Shown here piece after piece: positions 1 through 12,189 of a stretch of DNA of 64,000 nt. This DNA comes from Hordeum vulgare subsp. vulgare (lineage: Eukaryota > Streptophyta > Magnoliopsida > Poales > Poaceae), in assembly GCF_904849725.1 (NCBI RefSeq), contig NC_058522.1, positions 455,950,844 to 456,014,843 on the forward strand, given 5' to 3'. Both the position numbers and the translations under genes were made by a program. The notes below the pieces were generated by a model. It was given only the letters and a program-made list of their open reading frames with translations. It did not search any database and was not told the origin of the DNA. Positions within the stretch are counted from its first letter, which is position 1. Every line of letters starts with the position of its first letter.

Positions 1-382
1 CCATGGCTCACGCTCATGTATTGCGCGATGGTTATAAAAAGTTTGAGAAAGTAAGAGTGCGAAAACAATTACTTGGCCAATACCGGGGTTCTGCATGATT
101 TACATTAGTTGTGTGAGGATGATGGAGCATAGCCAGACTATATAATTTTGTAGGGATAACTTTCTTTGGCCTTGTTATTTTGAAAGTTCATGATTACCTT
201 GCTAGTTTGCTTGAAGTATTATTGTTTTCATGTCAATAGCAAACTATTGTTTTGGATCTGAACATTCATGTCACGTGAAAGAAGTTGCAAAGGACAACTA
301 TACTAGGTAGCATTCCATATCAAAAATTCAGTCTTTATCACTTCCCTACCCGAGGACGAGCAGAATATAGCTTGGGGATGCT
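1..382 (+). mobile_element. 3' internal end of a Gypsy retrotransposon
   Basis: Non-coding stretch that runs directly into an LTR start (TGATACGTCTCC) at 383. The last bases hold the motif GAGGACGAGCAG followed by AGCTTGGGGATGC, the polypurine-tract region that precedes the 3' LTR in this Gypsy group. The same motif occurs in reverse complement next to the LTR of element Q at 15968-16007, which supports the reading. The element body lies to the left of the window. No open frame is seen here. Confidence 0.75.
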
Positions 383-2418
383 TGATACGTCTCCAACGTA
401 TCTATAATTTTTGGTGGTTTAATGCTATTATCTTGTCAAACTTTGGATGTTTTGTATGCCTTTTATATATTTTTTGGGACTAACCTATTAACTCAGTGCC
501 AGTTTTTCCGTGTTTTTGACCCTTTCCAGAGGAGGATTTGAAACGGAGTCCAAATGGAATAAAACTTCCGAAAAGATTTTTTCCGAAAAAGAAGAAGCTC
601 GGGAGACTTGAGAGCCAAGGTAGGGGGTCCGCAAGGACCCCACAAGCCCTCATGGCGCGACCAGGGGGAGCCCGCGCTACCCTGGCTTGTGGGCTCCCTG
701 GGCCACCTCTGCCCTAGGTTTTGCCCCTATATATTCCCTAAAATTCCAGAAAAAATCAGGAGATCATCGAAAGTAATTTTCCGCCACCGCAAGCTTCTGT
801 CTCCGCAAGATCCCATCTGGGGCATGTTCTGGTGCCCTGCCGGAGGGGGATTCAGATGCGGAGGGCTTCTTCATCAACACCATGACCTCTTCGATGATGT
901 GTGAGTAGTTCACCATAGACCTACGGGTACATAGCTAGTATCTAGATGGCTTCTTCTCTCTCTTGGATCTTCAATACAAAGTTCTCCATGATCTTCATGG
1001 AGATCTATCCGATGTAATCTTCTTTTGCGGTGTGTTTGTCGAGATCCGATGAACTGTGGATTTATGATCAGGTTATCTATGAATCTTATTTGAGTTTCCT
1101 CTGATCTCTCTTATGCATGATTTCATATCCTTGTAATTCTCTTCGAGTTGTGGGTTTTGTCTGGCCAACTAGATCTATCATTCTTGCAATGGAAGAAATG
1201 CTTGGTTTTGGGTTCATATCGTGCGGTGACCTCACCAAGTGACACAAGGGGTAGCGAGGCACGCATCGTGTTGTTTCCATCAAGGGTAAAAAGATGGGGT
1301 TTTCATCATTGGTTTGAGATTAGAGAGAATTCCTTATTTGGCCCTTTCTTAAATTCTTCTTCCCTATTTGGCCCTAAATATTATTTTTTTCCCTATTTGA
1401 CATCTAAACTTCATTTCCTTCCTAATATGGCCCTGTAGTGCAATCTGAACACTAACGGTGTTAAATGTGGTTGTAAAATGACTCTTTTGCCCTTGATGAA
1501 TTGTGGGAACAAAAGTTACTCTCTAGTGTGTGTGACATATTTAAGCCAATAAAAACGTACCAGTAGCTCCATAATAACCGTTGAAAGCATCCAAAATGGA
1601 GCTACTGGTACGTTTTTATTGGCTTAAATATGTCACACACACTAGAGAGTAACTTTTGTTCCCACAATTCATCAAGGGCAAAAGAGTCATTTTACAACCA
1701 CATTTAACACCGTTAGTGTTCAGATTGCACTATAGGGCCATATTAGGAAGGAAATGAAGTTTAGATGTCAAATAGGGAAAAAAATAATATTTAGGGCCAA
1801 ATAGGGAAGAAGAATTTAAGAAAGGGCCAAATAAGGAATTCTCTCTTGAGATTATCCCTCTACATCATGTCATCTTGCTTAAGGCGTTACTCTATTCGTC
1901 ATGAACTCAATACACTAGATGCATGATGGATAGCGGTCGATGTATGGAGTAAGAGTAGTAGATGCAGAAAGTATCGGTCTACTTGTCTCGGACGTGATGC
2001 CTATATGTATGATCATTGCCTTAGATATCGTCATGACTTTGCGCGGTTCTATCAATTGCTCGACAGTAATTTGTTCACCCATCGTAATACTTGCTATTTT
2101 GAGAGAAGCCTCTAGTGAACACTATGGCCCCCGGGTCTACTCCACACCATATTTTCAGCCTTACACTTTTTACTTCGTTGCACTTTCCGCCTTCAGATCT
2201 CACTTTGCAATCAATCTTGAAGGGATTGACAACTCCTTTAAAGCGTTGGGTGCAAGCTCTTTTGTGTTTGTGCAGGTACTCTGGACTTGACGAGATTATC
2301 CTACTCGATTGATACCTCGGTTCTTAAACTGAGGGAAATACTTACTGCTCATGTGCTGCATCACCCTTTTCTCTTCAAGGGAAAACCCAACGCAAGCCCA
2401 GTCTCCGACAACGTGTCA
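383..2418 (+). mobile_element. Gypsy LTR, split by a MITE
   Basis: LTR of the large Triticeae Gypsy group that begins TGATACGTCTCCAACG and ends TGTCA. It is 2036 bp as it stands and about 1.5 kb without the nested MITE at 1323-1845. A TATA-like box (TATATATT) lies at 728-735. Polypurine-tract sequence lies to the left and a primer binding site to the right (2419 on), so this LTR sits between two internal regions, as the middle LTR of a tandem pair does. Several family names are possible (Sabrina, Wham and Fatima relatives) and I cannot choose by eye. Confidence 0.85.
1323..1845. mobile_element. Fold-back MITE, Mutator type, 250-bp arms
   Basis: The left arm (1323-1572) and right arm (1596-1845) are reverse complements of equal length around a 23-base loop. 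I saw only isolated mismatches, one near 1436. The ends read GAGAGAATTCC and GGAATTCTCTC. The flanks TTGAGATTA (1314-1322) and TTGAGATTA (1846-1854) are a perfect 9-bp target duplication. That length with long TIRs points to the Mutator superfamily. There is no coding capacity. Arms this similar imply a recent insertion, and a transcript through the element would form a long hairpin. Confidence 0.92.
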
Positions 2419-2461
2419 ATTTCTGGCGCTGTTGTCTGTTGCCTTAGCAAGGAGAAAGCTT
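2419..2461 (+). other. Primer binding site, tRNA-Asp type, and 5' internal stub
   Basis: Directly after the LTR comes TTTCTGGCGCTGTTG, a slightly degenerate match to TGGCGCCGTTGCC. That sequence complements the 3' end of plant tRNA-Asp and is the usual primer site of this Gypsy group. The internal domain is lost within about 40 bases, where CACTA-type sequence begins. Confidence 0.75.
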
Positions 2462-2883
2462 AAGTAGTGTGGCTCGGACATTTCATCGAACACCTCATGT
2501 GCATGAACTAGAGTGGCAAGAGCATGGCATGCATGGTCACACCTCAACGCCCAGAAACAGAGGAGAGGGTGGGCAGGGACGAGGGTTTATATAGGAAACA
2601 CTTTAGTCCCGGTTTTTATCTAAAACTGGGACTAATAGCCTACCCTTTAGTCCTGGTTCGTGCCACAAACCGGGACTAATGATCCGCGGCACGCCACGTG
2701 GGAGTCGCTAGATCTTTAGTCCTGGGGTTTTCCCCGAACCGGGACTAATGAGGTGAACCGAACCGGGACCAATGCCCCGGCAAATCGAACCGGGACCAAT
2801 GCATGGCATTGGTCTCAGTTTTGATTTGAACTGGGATTAATGGTCTTTCGGCCCTCGGCCGAAAGACCCTTTTTCTACTAGTG
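2462..2883 (+). mobile_element. Truncated CACTA element, right terminus
   Basis: Ends in TTTTTCTACTAGTG, the reverse complement of a CACTAGTAG terminus. It contains repeated inverted motifs of the TTTAGTCCCGG / CCGGGACTAA kind, which are subterminal repeats of Triticeae CACTA elements. It aligns by eye with the right end of the complete element CACTA-1 (about 29817-30245), including the shared GTGGCTCGG and CACCTCATGTGCAT words. The left part of this copy is missing. Confidence 0.8.
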
Positions 2884-3110
2884 TGAGGGGTATCATATAC
2901 TAGTGTCATGCATATGATACTAGTGTATGATACTACATTCGTAATGCATAGTATCATATATTAGTATCATAGGATAGTTCATTTATTATCATGCATAACA
3001 CATAGTAGCACACCATTTAATATGATACAATATCATGATATGATACTCAACCTTCTCTTTCTTCATTTAATTCTATGTCACCTCATCAAAATTGCCTAGT
3101 TGGCATGCAT
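2884..3110. mobile_element. MITE-like remnant with GATACTAGT repeats
   Basis: AT-rich stretch with alternating direct and inverted GATACTAGTG / TATCATATA words. This composition is typical of small Triticeae MITEs. Clean TIR ends and a target duplication could not be defined, so the superfamily is left open. Confidence 0.4.
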
Positions 3111-3863
3111 GATACTCCGATTATTTTTAGTTTGCGTATAAGAGTTGACCCGCATACCAAGAGACGCTGCAGTGCATGCCTTGTAGACAAAATTGCCCCT
3201 CCGTGCATGAGGGGATGAGCTAAGCAGCTGTAAATGCGCATGCAGCCTATTGGCTCTTCACCCCGCCCCTCGTTCTCAGCCATGTGGGGTTGCATGTGGT
3301 TGGCTCTCTCTCCATGCGAGAGTCATGGGTGAACCAAAATGGCAAGGGTATAGCGGGAAAGAATCGCTAAAAGTTCACGACGCGCAGAGCATTGCGGATT
3401 TTCTGATAAAAATTTATACGCAGACTAAAACAGATCAAGGCGTACTACCTATGATACTTCTATTACGATCAGTCTAACAAGCCAAGCTAGCTTGGGCTTG
3501 TGTAGTCACCTATCAAACCTCCTCACTTAATTTCGAGGGGCTTTATAAATTAGTTAAGTCGTAACGAAACCGCAAGCAAACAACCCATTAACCCATTCAA
3601 TAAATCGGCTCACTTGGCCCACCTACTCTTGCCGGCGCCCTTCTTCTCCTTTTGGGCTTGGGTCGTGCTTCTTTTGGTTGGTTGGCCTTTACCTCGTCAT
3701 CTCTTGACGTTGGGTTCTGTAACTCTTCAGCCTTGCCACCGAGACAACTGAGAAATTAGATGTAATGAAAGTCTTGGTTTAGTTAAGTTTTTGGTAAAAA
3801 AAATTGTTTTTACTTGATTAAGTAAATGCAGGACATGGCTTTGAGAAGATTTGATTTGGTTAA
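3111..3863. other. No gene recognised
   Basis: Unassigned sequence. Open frames at 3250-3477 (+) and 3727-3981 (-) show no recognisable motif and no coding signature. A short near-palindrome lies at about 3479-3500. Confidence 0.5.
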
Positions 3864-4483
3864 GGGAATCGTTTCCCACCCGCGCGCCGGCCGAACCGGC
3901 ACGCCGGTCGCCCCCTGGCGCGCGCGGGCCCTTGCAACATTTTTTCCATCCGCGCGCTTCTCCGATCAATGGATGCAACATTTTTTGTCTAAATATGTTG
4001 CAACCTGCGTCATTTTTGCTGCAAGCGTTTTTTTTACTATATTTTGTCTCAGTAAAAAAGCTGCATATACGTTTGGTTGCAACTCTAGTTCGTTGGATTT
4101 TTTGTTACAATCGATGTTTTTTACTTTTTGCTACAACCGTGTTAATTTTTGCTACAACTGGCATCATGTTTTGCTGCAACCGTTCACTAAAAAGTTGCAT
4201 ACATGTCACGTAAATTTTTGTTACAACCGGCGTTTGACTTTTGCTACCGCGTACCACCAGCTTCGTTTTTTGCTACGACCACGTAGATATTTTTTTTGCT
4301 ACAAATTTTGTTTTTTGTTGCAACTGTTGGAAAAATTGCTGCATGGCATCGAAATTTTGCTGCATAGGAAGGTAAATGTTGCATGCGGATCCAACGGTGC
4401 GGACGACGCGGGGTTGGTGGATTCTGCGGCCCGCGCGCGGCGGGCCGAATGTCTGGGCCGGCGCGCCGGCGCAGATCACCCCC
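3864..4483. mobile_element. Mutator-like non-autonomous element
   Basis: The flanks are TTTGGTTAA (3855-3863) and TTTGATTAA (4484-4492), a 9-bp duplication with one mismatch. The ends are GC-rich and inversely related: left GGGAATCGTTTCCC then CCGCGCGCCGG, right complement GGGGGTGATCTGC then CCGGCGCGCCGG. The interior carries more than ten variants of TTTTTGCTACAACC and GCTGCAAC, mostly in one orientation. Open frames inside (for example 3826-4488) are read-through of this repeat and not credible proteins. Confidence 0.55.
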
Positions 4484-4492
4484 TTTGATTAA

Positions 4493-7400
4493 TGCTTGTC
4501 ATGGTTTTCAATAGGACAAGATAAATAAAATACGAATTGGTTGAAATTATTGAAGGGGGAGGGGGGGGGGGGCGTAGAGAGGGAAAAATATTGACGTACG
4601 AAGGACGAAAGAAAAATAAATTCTTGAGACAATATAGAGATACATGGTTAAAATAAATAAATCGAAAACCAGTTTTGAGGAAGCCAACCGGCCGATTCGC
4701 GGAGGTCATCCGAGCCCCGGATCAAATTACCCGGCCGGGAGAGGAGGCACTCCCATCCCATGATGCATGGAGCATGAAAGGCCAAGAATGAATTAGCAGT
4801 AACGCAACCCATTCGGTCCATCGGCGGGGGTTTCCTTCGGTTTTAAGCTACCCACGCTAGGCCGACCTCGTGCCTTTATGCATGTGTGCAACAGTAGTTG
4901 TGGGAGAATAATTGCGTTAGCTCCGTGCCTTCTCCCAGACCGGGCGTGGGTCCTCACATTCCTTTTGGCATTGCCAAACGCAACGCAACGCACACACAGT
5001 GCCTCCACACGTCTGTCGGGTCGATCCATCCATCATCCATCACAGGAGGGCTCCCCGGCACGGCACGGCCCCCTTCAATTAAAACCCCGTTCAACCCGAT
5101 TCTGAATCGCCTTCCTCCAGTGGCCAGAGCCTGCTCCATCGATCTAACGTGCAGCTAGCTGGAGCAGATGTATGTGTTGCACCTCGTGCTGGGCCGTTTG
5201 ATATGATATGATCCCCGGAAGGGACCAGCACACGTACGTATCCACTGAATAATAGTTTCCCCTTAATTCGTTTCTGAAAAACTGAATAAATAGGTACCTT
5301 CTGATAATATAGCAATCCATTATGTTACTAGAGTATCTGGTAACCCACTACCAGTGGAACCACAGGAGGAACACTAGAAATAATCTAGAAGAGGAAGTAA
5401 CAAAAGAAACAAGCAAAAAAAAAGTAACAAAAGAAGGTTCGTCAGAAAAGAGGGGTAGCTAGGTTTTCGGATCGATCGGGCGACTCTCAGTCTGTTCCCG
5501 TACCTTTTTTTGTTCTTTTGGGTCGTAGCACGACTAGGAGCCAGGTCGATCGGACATGTCCTGGATGGGTGGTGAGCCACTTGCCGTACTGTCTCCTCGT
5601 TAGATCGCTCTCAAAGCACAAGCGGGGTGTCTCGCGTCGCAGCTGGACGAGACCATGACCCCATGCATCCATCCTCCTCCGCACTGTATTTGACCACTTC
5701 CCGACTCCAAGGCTTCCGTCGCCCCTGTCCGTATACAGTTATGCATGACAGCACGAGCATCCCAGGCCAAAATATTTATCAGAGGCCCCAACAATTCAAC
5801 ATATGTCTGCGTTTCCCACAGCCCTTCCGTGTTACGTTTTGCTCGTGGTTGTGTGCTTCAGTTTTGTTCTCTTGTTACCAGGTCGAAGGTAGCCGGCCCG
5901 GCCAGCGGAGAGCTTCGATGGGGTCAGCTCCGTTCACATTCAGGATGTGCATTCAGCTCTAGTTCTACGCAGATGAATAGTGGTGTATAGGAGAGCTGCT
6001 GCTCGAATTTCTCTAGCTGCTTGGGTCGCAGATCGATATGTATATGGTCAAATCCAAGGGGTGTGGCATGAGGCGGCAGTCAAACCTGACGCGCCCAATT
6101 CAGCCAAAACTTTACAGCAGTAGCAACTGATACCAAGTTCTATGTTTTCCTTGGCCAGGACCAACTTTTGCATGCATGGTTGGTCTACTTGACTAGCTCT
6201 CTTTGCCTTTTAATTTTGGCTCGTTCATTTCTGTTCGTCATGATGCAGCCTTAAAGTGTACTAGTAGACCAGCAGTGGTAGTAGTACCAATCATTACAGT
6301 GCGCTGCAGTGATTCCGCTGTAAACATGTCCTAAGTGGTTTATATTCATGGTGCAAAATGAACACATTATTTTAGCAAGGGAGAGATTTATTGCGTCACT
6401 GACACACGCAATGCCTGACCAAGTACGGATTAGGATCACCTAGGATTACTCCAACAAGCTACTCTCGAGTCCGGGGCACTCCAAATTCTGTTAAGCAACT
6501 GATTTGCACGTTCGAAAGTTCCCTCAAGGTTAAGTCTAGCTGTGTCCTTGGCTTTATTTATAAAGAGTAACGATATTTTTAAAATCTCAGTTTTAACCCC
6601 AAATTGGAAGGCGGATGAGCTATTTTGTGGTCCTCGATGCCGAGATGGGCAAGGAGGAAGCTAAGGCCTCCACGAAGGGCAAGGGCAATGCCGAGGAGGA
6701 GTATGTCGAGCCCGCGGACAAGGGCAAGGATGTCATGGTTATTTCCACAATAACAAACCCAACTATGAGCGGAAGCTCCCTAAATGATACAAATTTGGAA
6801 AAACCGATAGTGGGGACGATAAGCTCACAAGGTCGTCCAAATGGCACATTTTATTGCATGTTTGAGTTCTAGAAGAAGTATGAAAAATAGTTTATGTGGA
6901 AGAAGTATCGAAAGTAGTTTATGTGGTGTTTAGCTGTAATAATGGATGGCTATGATAATGTTTATGTACAACTATGTGATATTTATGCTTAGTTATGTTA
7001 TTTCTGCGATGAAGTCATTATATTATCTTAGTACCATGTTTTATACAAAAAAAACAAGTGAAATACCCACGGCAAATTATATAAAAGAACAGAAATAATA
7101 GTAATATTATCACTTAAAGTAACAACAGACACAACGTCTATAGTATCATGCTTGTTGTACCGAAGAAATTAGGTGAACTGGCTAATATAATGCAAATTAA
7201 ATTATTGAATGAAAGAATAATGTGACATAAAGTTTAGTTGAACAAGTTTATGCTATGTTTTGTGTTTAAACAATTATGTTTTAATATGCAAAAAAAGGAC
7301 AAATTAGCACAAAACCCTACTCTTCGAAGTTAAGTTTTAAAGACAGTTTAGATGCAATCCTCTTAAAACCCAATTTTTTGGAATTATTATAAAGATGAAT

Positions 7401-7701
7401 TTTTGGGGGCTAATTTTGGGATGGGTTAGAGACTTACAGTTGCTATTAGACCCTTGAGTCAGTTTTTGTACGAATTGCTTATGTACGAGGTGGTTGATTA
7501 TTAAACATCAAGTATATTGAGAAAATTTCTTATGCACATATGGAATGAATGTTTTATCTCATGTCTCCATCCTTGTCGTGCGTGCAACGGCTAGGGCACT
7601 TGTTCCCTCCAGTTTTATTGGCGAGCCCGTGGATCCGCCTACCACTCAGGTTGCAGGTGGTTGCGAGAGGGATCCCGATGCCTCAACTTCAGCAAGTACA
7701 T
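4493..7701. other. Low-repeat region without a convincing gene
   Basis: The most unique-looking part of the window. It contains a 12-G run at 4561-4572. Short frames on both strands show no known domain. The best small candidate is 6615-6872 (+, 85 aa), a Lys/Glu-rich chain without recognisable family, Kozak support or splice context. I saw no LTR, TIR or CACTA signature. It could be old intergenic sequence or the promoter side of a gene outside the window. Confidence 0.4.
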
Positions 7702-7703
7702 TA

Positions 7704-8024
7704 CTCCCTCCTTTCCGGTTTATAGGGCTCAAATCTAAAATCTCATCAACCAAGATGAATTGTGAATGGATGACACTAGTTTTAATTAGCCAATGAAATA
7801 TTTCTCACATATTCAATCTTCAAGACAATAAATGTAGCATCCTCCTTCTCATTGGACTTGTATAATGGATGTAGAAAATGATGCATGCATAGCCACTCAT
7901 CTCCTTTCTCTAAACCCTATAATTAAATATGCGTGGGACTCAAAGCACTTTAACTCTATATGAGCCTAATATAATGGAAATCTAAATTTTTTGAGATGAG
8001 CCCTATAAAGCGGAAAGGAGAGAG
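7704..8024. mobile_element. Stowaway-type MITE
   Basis: The TIRs are CTCCCTCCTTTCCGGTTTAT at the left and CTCTCTCCTTTCCGCTTTAT as the complement of the right end. TA dinucleotides flank both sides (7702-7703 and 8025-8026). The length of 321 bp, the TA target duplication and the CTCCCTCC start fit Stowaway (Tc1/Mariner) MITEs. It is non-coding. Confidence 0.9.
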
Positions 8025-8380
8025 TAGTTCATTGTATTATTCCTCGCAAGATCAATACTCGGGGTGGATGGTCACACTTCATCTTCGAGATAGTTCTGGG
8101 TTCCGATCCTCCCCAAGTATGCTCGTTGGGGCAGACTTGATGGAGGTCCGACAGGTTTATTTTGTCTCCTTCGGCTACAGAGTTAGAGTTTTTTGTCATG
8201 TGCGCCTGACGACGAGGTTTATGTCAAACGACTCCGATTGGTTTAAGGTTTCAATGACGAGGACTATGACTCTCGGGTGTTTGTCCTTAAGGACACGTGT
8301 ATGAAGTTTTTTTTTTGGGTTATTGACAAGGTCAAGCTTGCTCCTGTAGGGGAGTGGTGGCATCAGCGCAGGAGGGCTTA

Positions 8381-8728
8381 GGGGGTGTTTTTTTAGAGGG
8401 ACTTTTTGTTCTAGGGACTTTTTTTTAGTCCCATGTGAAAGAAGCAGGAGGGACTTTTAGGGACTAAAAGTGGGTATTTGGGAGTAAAGGAAGAAGTCCC
8501 TATGGGAGGGACTTTTTGAGAGTTTTTTGACACCTTTTTCAACAGTGCCCCTACTTTTAACATGTCATTTAATAACTTCTAGTACATTACTAGGGGTAAC
8601 ATGGTCTTTTTGCATGTCATTTAATGACCTCTAGTCCCTGTTTAGTCCCTTGAAAGAAACGAGTAGGGACTAGGGACTTTTTAGTTGGGACTAAAAAAAG
8701 TCGTAAGACTTTTTAAAGAAACAGGGCA
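8381..8728. mobile_element. MITE with GGGACTTTTT / AGTCCC repeats, Tourist-like
   Basis: The left end GGGGGTGTTTTTTTAGAGG is an imperfect inverted copy of the right end (complement TGCCCTGTTTCTTTAAAA). The interior repeats TAGGGACT and AGTCCC words in both orientations. The flanks are TTA (8378-8380) and TTG (8729-8731), an imperfect 3-bp duplication. Size and ends fit a PIF/Harbinger (Tourist) MITE, and hAT is the alternative. It cuts into the 3' end of an unassigned 156-codon minus-strand frame (8691-9161). Confidence 0.6.
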
Positions 8729-9937
8729 TTGTTCCAGCCACGACGGTGGTCTTTCGGTGGTCCAAGGTCCACAATGCAATTTTTATTGTACTTGGTCCTT
8801 TTAAGAAAATACATATTGAAGAAATGAACAATGTTATCATCGTCACAGAACAACAATGTTTGCCAATCAGTGGGTACATTGCTACAGTATTTTGAAAGAA
8901 GATAAATGAGTAATAGTACTTTGCGAAGCTAAGTAAGTTATTCTTGTACAGGATTGTACGTTCCAGCCAATCAAGAATCAAAATGTAATGAGATACACAT
9001 GTTGCATCCTGGGCATGCAACTGTGAGCATGTGGCCTGGTGTTCAACAACCTCATAATTACTGGTCCTCTTAATAGACATTGTCTCTAGTCTTGTTCTCA
9101 CAGAAGTTAATGTGGTTTTTATCTTTGGATCAGATCCTTGGTTCATACAAGCCGAGAACAACCGTTTAATCTCTAAATCTATGTAAGCAATACTCCCTGC
9201 CAGCAGTAATTTGCTAAATTCGTGTACAAAGAGTACCTTTTTCTTGAACGTGAGAGAGCCCCGGGCCTATAGACATTTGAAGAGCAAGCCTAGCTAGGTT
9301 CACATCTACAAGTACACCTATACCAAAAAAGGCTACGTAGTCATCCATCAGCCTTCTACGAGATCCGTTATAATCATTTACTAACATCATAATGCAATTA
9401 TTGCTGAAATTTGGACTCTTCAAGATTGAGATGTGCAGACAAAGAAAAGAATTTAGCAGTTTTCTTTTTGCAAGAGAATAGAATTAACCAGCTAATCTAT
9501 TTTATTTTCAAATCATTGGAAACACAACAAATTCACATAAATTGCTAGTGCATTTAGACCTATAAGGATGCTAGCCAACTTGCATCCATGGAGCTTCTCT
9601 GATTGGGCCGTTTCTCACCGTCCAATCTGGCTTTGTGGTGTGTGTGGGACGTCCGATCTTCACCTTGCAGTCAAACCCGATTTTCACCCTGCGGCCATTT
9701 TAGTTGTCCAATGACAAGTCGGTTTACACTGGGCGCTCCTTGGCTGGGTTGGCCGTTCACGCGTGCAAGAGATTTTGGCCAACCAGCTCGACGCGCTCCA
9801 CACCAAATCACCCACCCTAGCCGCCAAACAAACCCTCGCCCCCTTTATCCTCCCTCTAGATCCCCACGAGCCACTTCACCCCTTCCTCTCCCTTCCATAC
9901 GTGTGCTCGGCCAAGGACGCCGTCGTGGCACCGGCGG
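8729..9937. other. Unassigned region with two unrecognised frames
   Basis: Minus-strand frame 8691-9161 (156 codons) is the longest outside recognised elements. It has no motif I recognise, and its C-terminus runs into the MITE. Frame 9763-9993 (+) is Pro/Leu-rich and crosses into element P at its 3' end. Neither has clear start context or homologous neighbours, so both may be chance or decayed gene fragments. Confidence 0.35.
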
Positions 9938-11489
9938 AGTTTGTACCGATACTTGAGGTGAGAATGGGCAATGCACGGTACCAAAGAGGCTAGAAAAATA
10001 TGAGGAGGTGAGATTGAGATGTCCATGGTTTTAAATTAGTCATGAAGAAATCATATACTTATTGCAAAGTTTTATTATTTTTATCACAAATCAAAGCACT
10101 ACTCGCATGACCCTAGGGATTGTTTGGGAGGATTAAACCATTGCGCGCCTCCGACCCGAAACAACACTAGAATTTTAATGAGGAAAGGAAATACTCACAC
10201 ATCTCCACCATGCCTTTTTCATATTCAAACAAACAAGAAATTAACACCTCTTAATACCGATACTTCTACAAATCATCAATGATGCACTCATACCTTTTTC
10301 ATATTACCACATCAATATCATTATCCCACAATTTATCTTTGTGTGCTACATGATGGTTTTGATTATCACTCATTGAATACCTATTATTTATGGACTAGCC
10401 TTATCACCCATGAAAATTATCATTACAATTCATTAACTCTAAGACAAATATAAGTGAAGAACGAGAGTGCAAATATTTCTATAAAATCTATACCCCACCA
10501 TGCTCAAAAAGATATAAGTAAAGTACTTGATCAACTACTAAGCTCAAAAGATATAATTGAACCACATAGAGTTTTCTAGCAAATCATGATGAAAGTGTCT
10601 CTGTCTCAAATAGGTGTGTCCAACAAATGATGATTGTGGTAAACTAAAAATAGAAGAAAACAAAAGCAAACGATGCTTCAAGCAAAACTTATATCATATG
10701 ATGAATAAAAATGTAGCTCCAAGGGACATACCGATAGATTGAGACAAAAGAGGGAATGCCTTCCGGGGCATCCCCAAGCTTAGACGCTTCAGTCTTCCTA
10801 GAATATTACCTTGGGGTGCCTTGGGCATCCACAATCTTAGGCTCTTGTCGCTCGTTATTCCTTTGTCCATCGTGATAACACCCAAAACCTGAAAACTTCA
10901 ATCACACAAAACTCAAAAATACTTCGTGAGATCCGTTAGTGTAAGCAATATATCAAATACTTTAGGTACTGTTATAAATTGATTTATATTTTATTTTTGC
11001 ATGATAGGTCCTATAACTTGTCCATGGCTTATACACCCCGATACAATCCATATCATGATCAAAACAAGAAAACTATGCAAGCAAAAACAGAATTTGTCTA
11101 AAACAAAACAGTCTGTAATGATCTGTAAAGAACTTATACTTCTGTAATTCAAAAAATTCTGAAAAAATAGGATGACCTGAGGAATTGGTGCATCAATACT
11201 GTGTAAAACATTGATCTTAAAAAGGCGTTCAAGTAAAATCATAGAAATTCTGCATTGGATGTCAAAGTTTCTGTTTTTTGCACTGTATCAATTCTACTTG
11301 TCATACAAGTCCCCCAAAGGCTTTACTTGGCACAAATACTAATTTAAACATAAAACACGATAATTACAGAGGCAATAATCATGTCATCACAGCAAAATAG
11401 AAGGTAAAAAGAAAAATTAAGATAACTTTCGGGTTGCCTCCCAACAAGCGTTATTGTTTTATGCCCTTAGCTAGGCATAATGCGTGTGG

Positions 11490-12170
11490 TCAAGTGTTGT
11501 CGTCTTTGACATCAAGCTCCTCAATAACAATAGGAGACTTGAAGATAGTATCCTTTATCAAGTTTACAAAGTTGGGATGCACACTAATCATTTTGAGAAC
11601 TTTGTTTCTTTTGGTAGGAGGGGTACTAATGCTCTTAGGAATATGTATGAATTTGGGACTTTTACTTTGAGAGGTGCTAGCATTAGCTTTGGAGGGTGTG
11701 AAAGCGGAACCTAATTTATCAATTATTTCCTCAATTTTATCAATCATATTCATTCCTTGCCTTGTTCTACCCCCTCGTCAATAATAGTATCCTTCTCCTT
11801 CAAAGTTTTCAAAGTCATTCCTACCCGTGACCCAAATTGAGTGATATGATTATGAGGATTTTTGTCTAACTCCTCAATCTGTTCATTAGTAGTAATTTTC
11901 TTTTCAATACCATCAAACCTACACATGACATCTTCCAATCGTTAAAATGGTTCCATTAACAATAGTGGGAGGTGATCCCACAAGATTTTCAATAGCGTCA
12001 TAGGCATTCAAAGTGTGACACATTAAGAAAATACCACCGGTGATGGTGTCAAGGAGAAACCTATACCAATTATTCACCCCTGCATGAAATTTGCGAAGCA
12101 AGGTAGTAGTGGATTGCTTAAGAGTTGATTTATTTTGAGCATTGCAAATCCTATACCAAGAATCTTTCAA
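11490..12170 (-). pseudogene. Gypsy gag C-terminal remnant
   Basis: Three overlapping minus-strand frames (12170-11919, 11938-11750, 11753-11490) form one product if two frameshifts are allowed. The upstream part reads FHAGVNNWYRFLLD followed by GGIFLMCHTLNAYDAIENL. This matches the layout of Athila-group Gag, where the capsid ends with a hydrophobic 'FYNGL...LD...GG.F......A...IENL' block. The downstream part is hydrophilic linker. The N-terminal capsid, protease and polymerase are absent, so this copy cannot supply a working Gag. The call rests on the pattern of the capsid block, not on a search. Confidence 0.65.
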
Positions 12171-12189
12171 ATTTTCTCATCCCCTTTGT

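Noticed and set aside
3826..4488. 220-codon plus-strand frame rich in Phe, Cys and Asn
   Set aside because: It follows the TTTTTGCTACAACC repeat of a non-coding element and spans both its ends.
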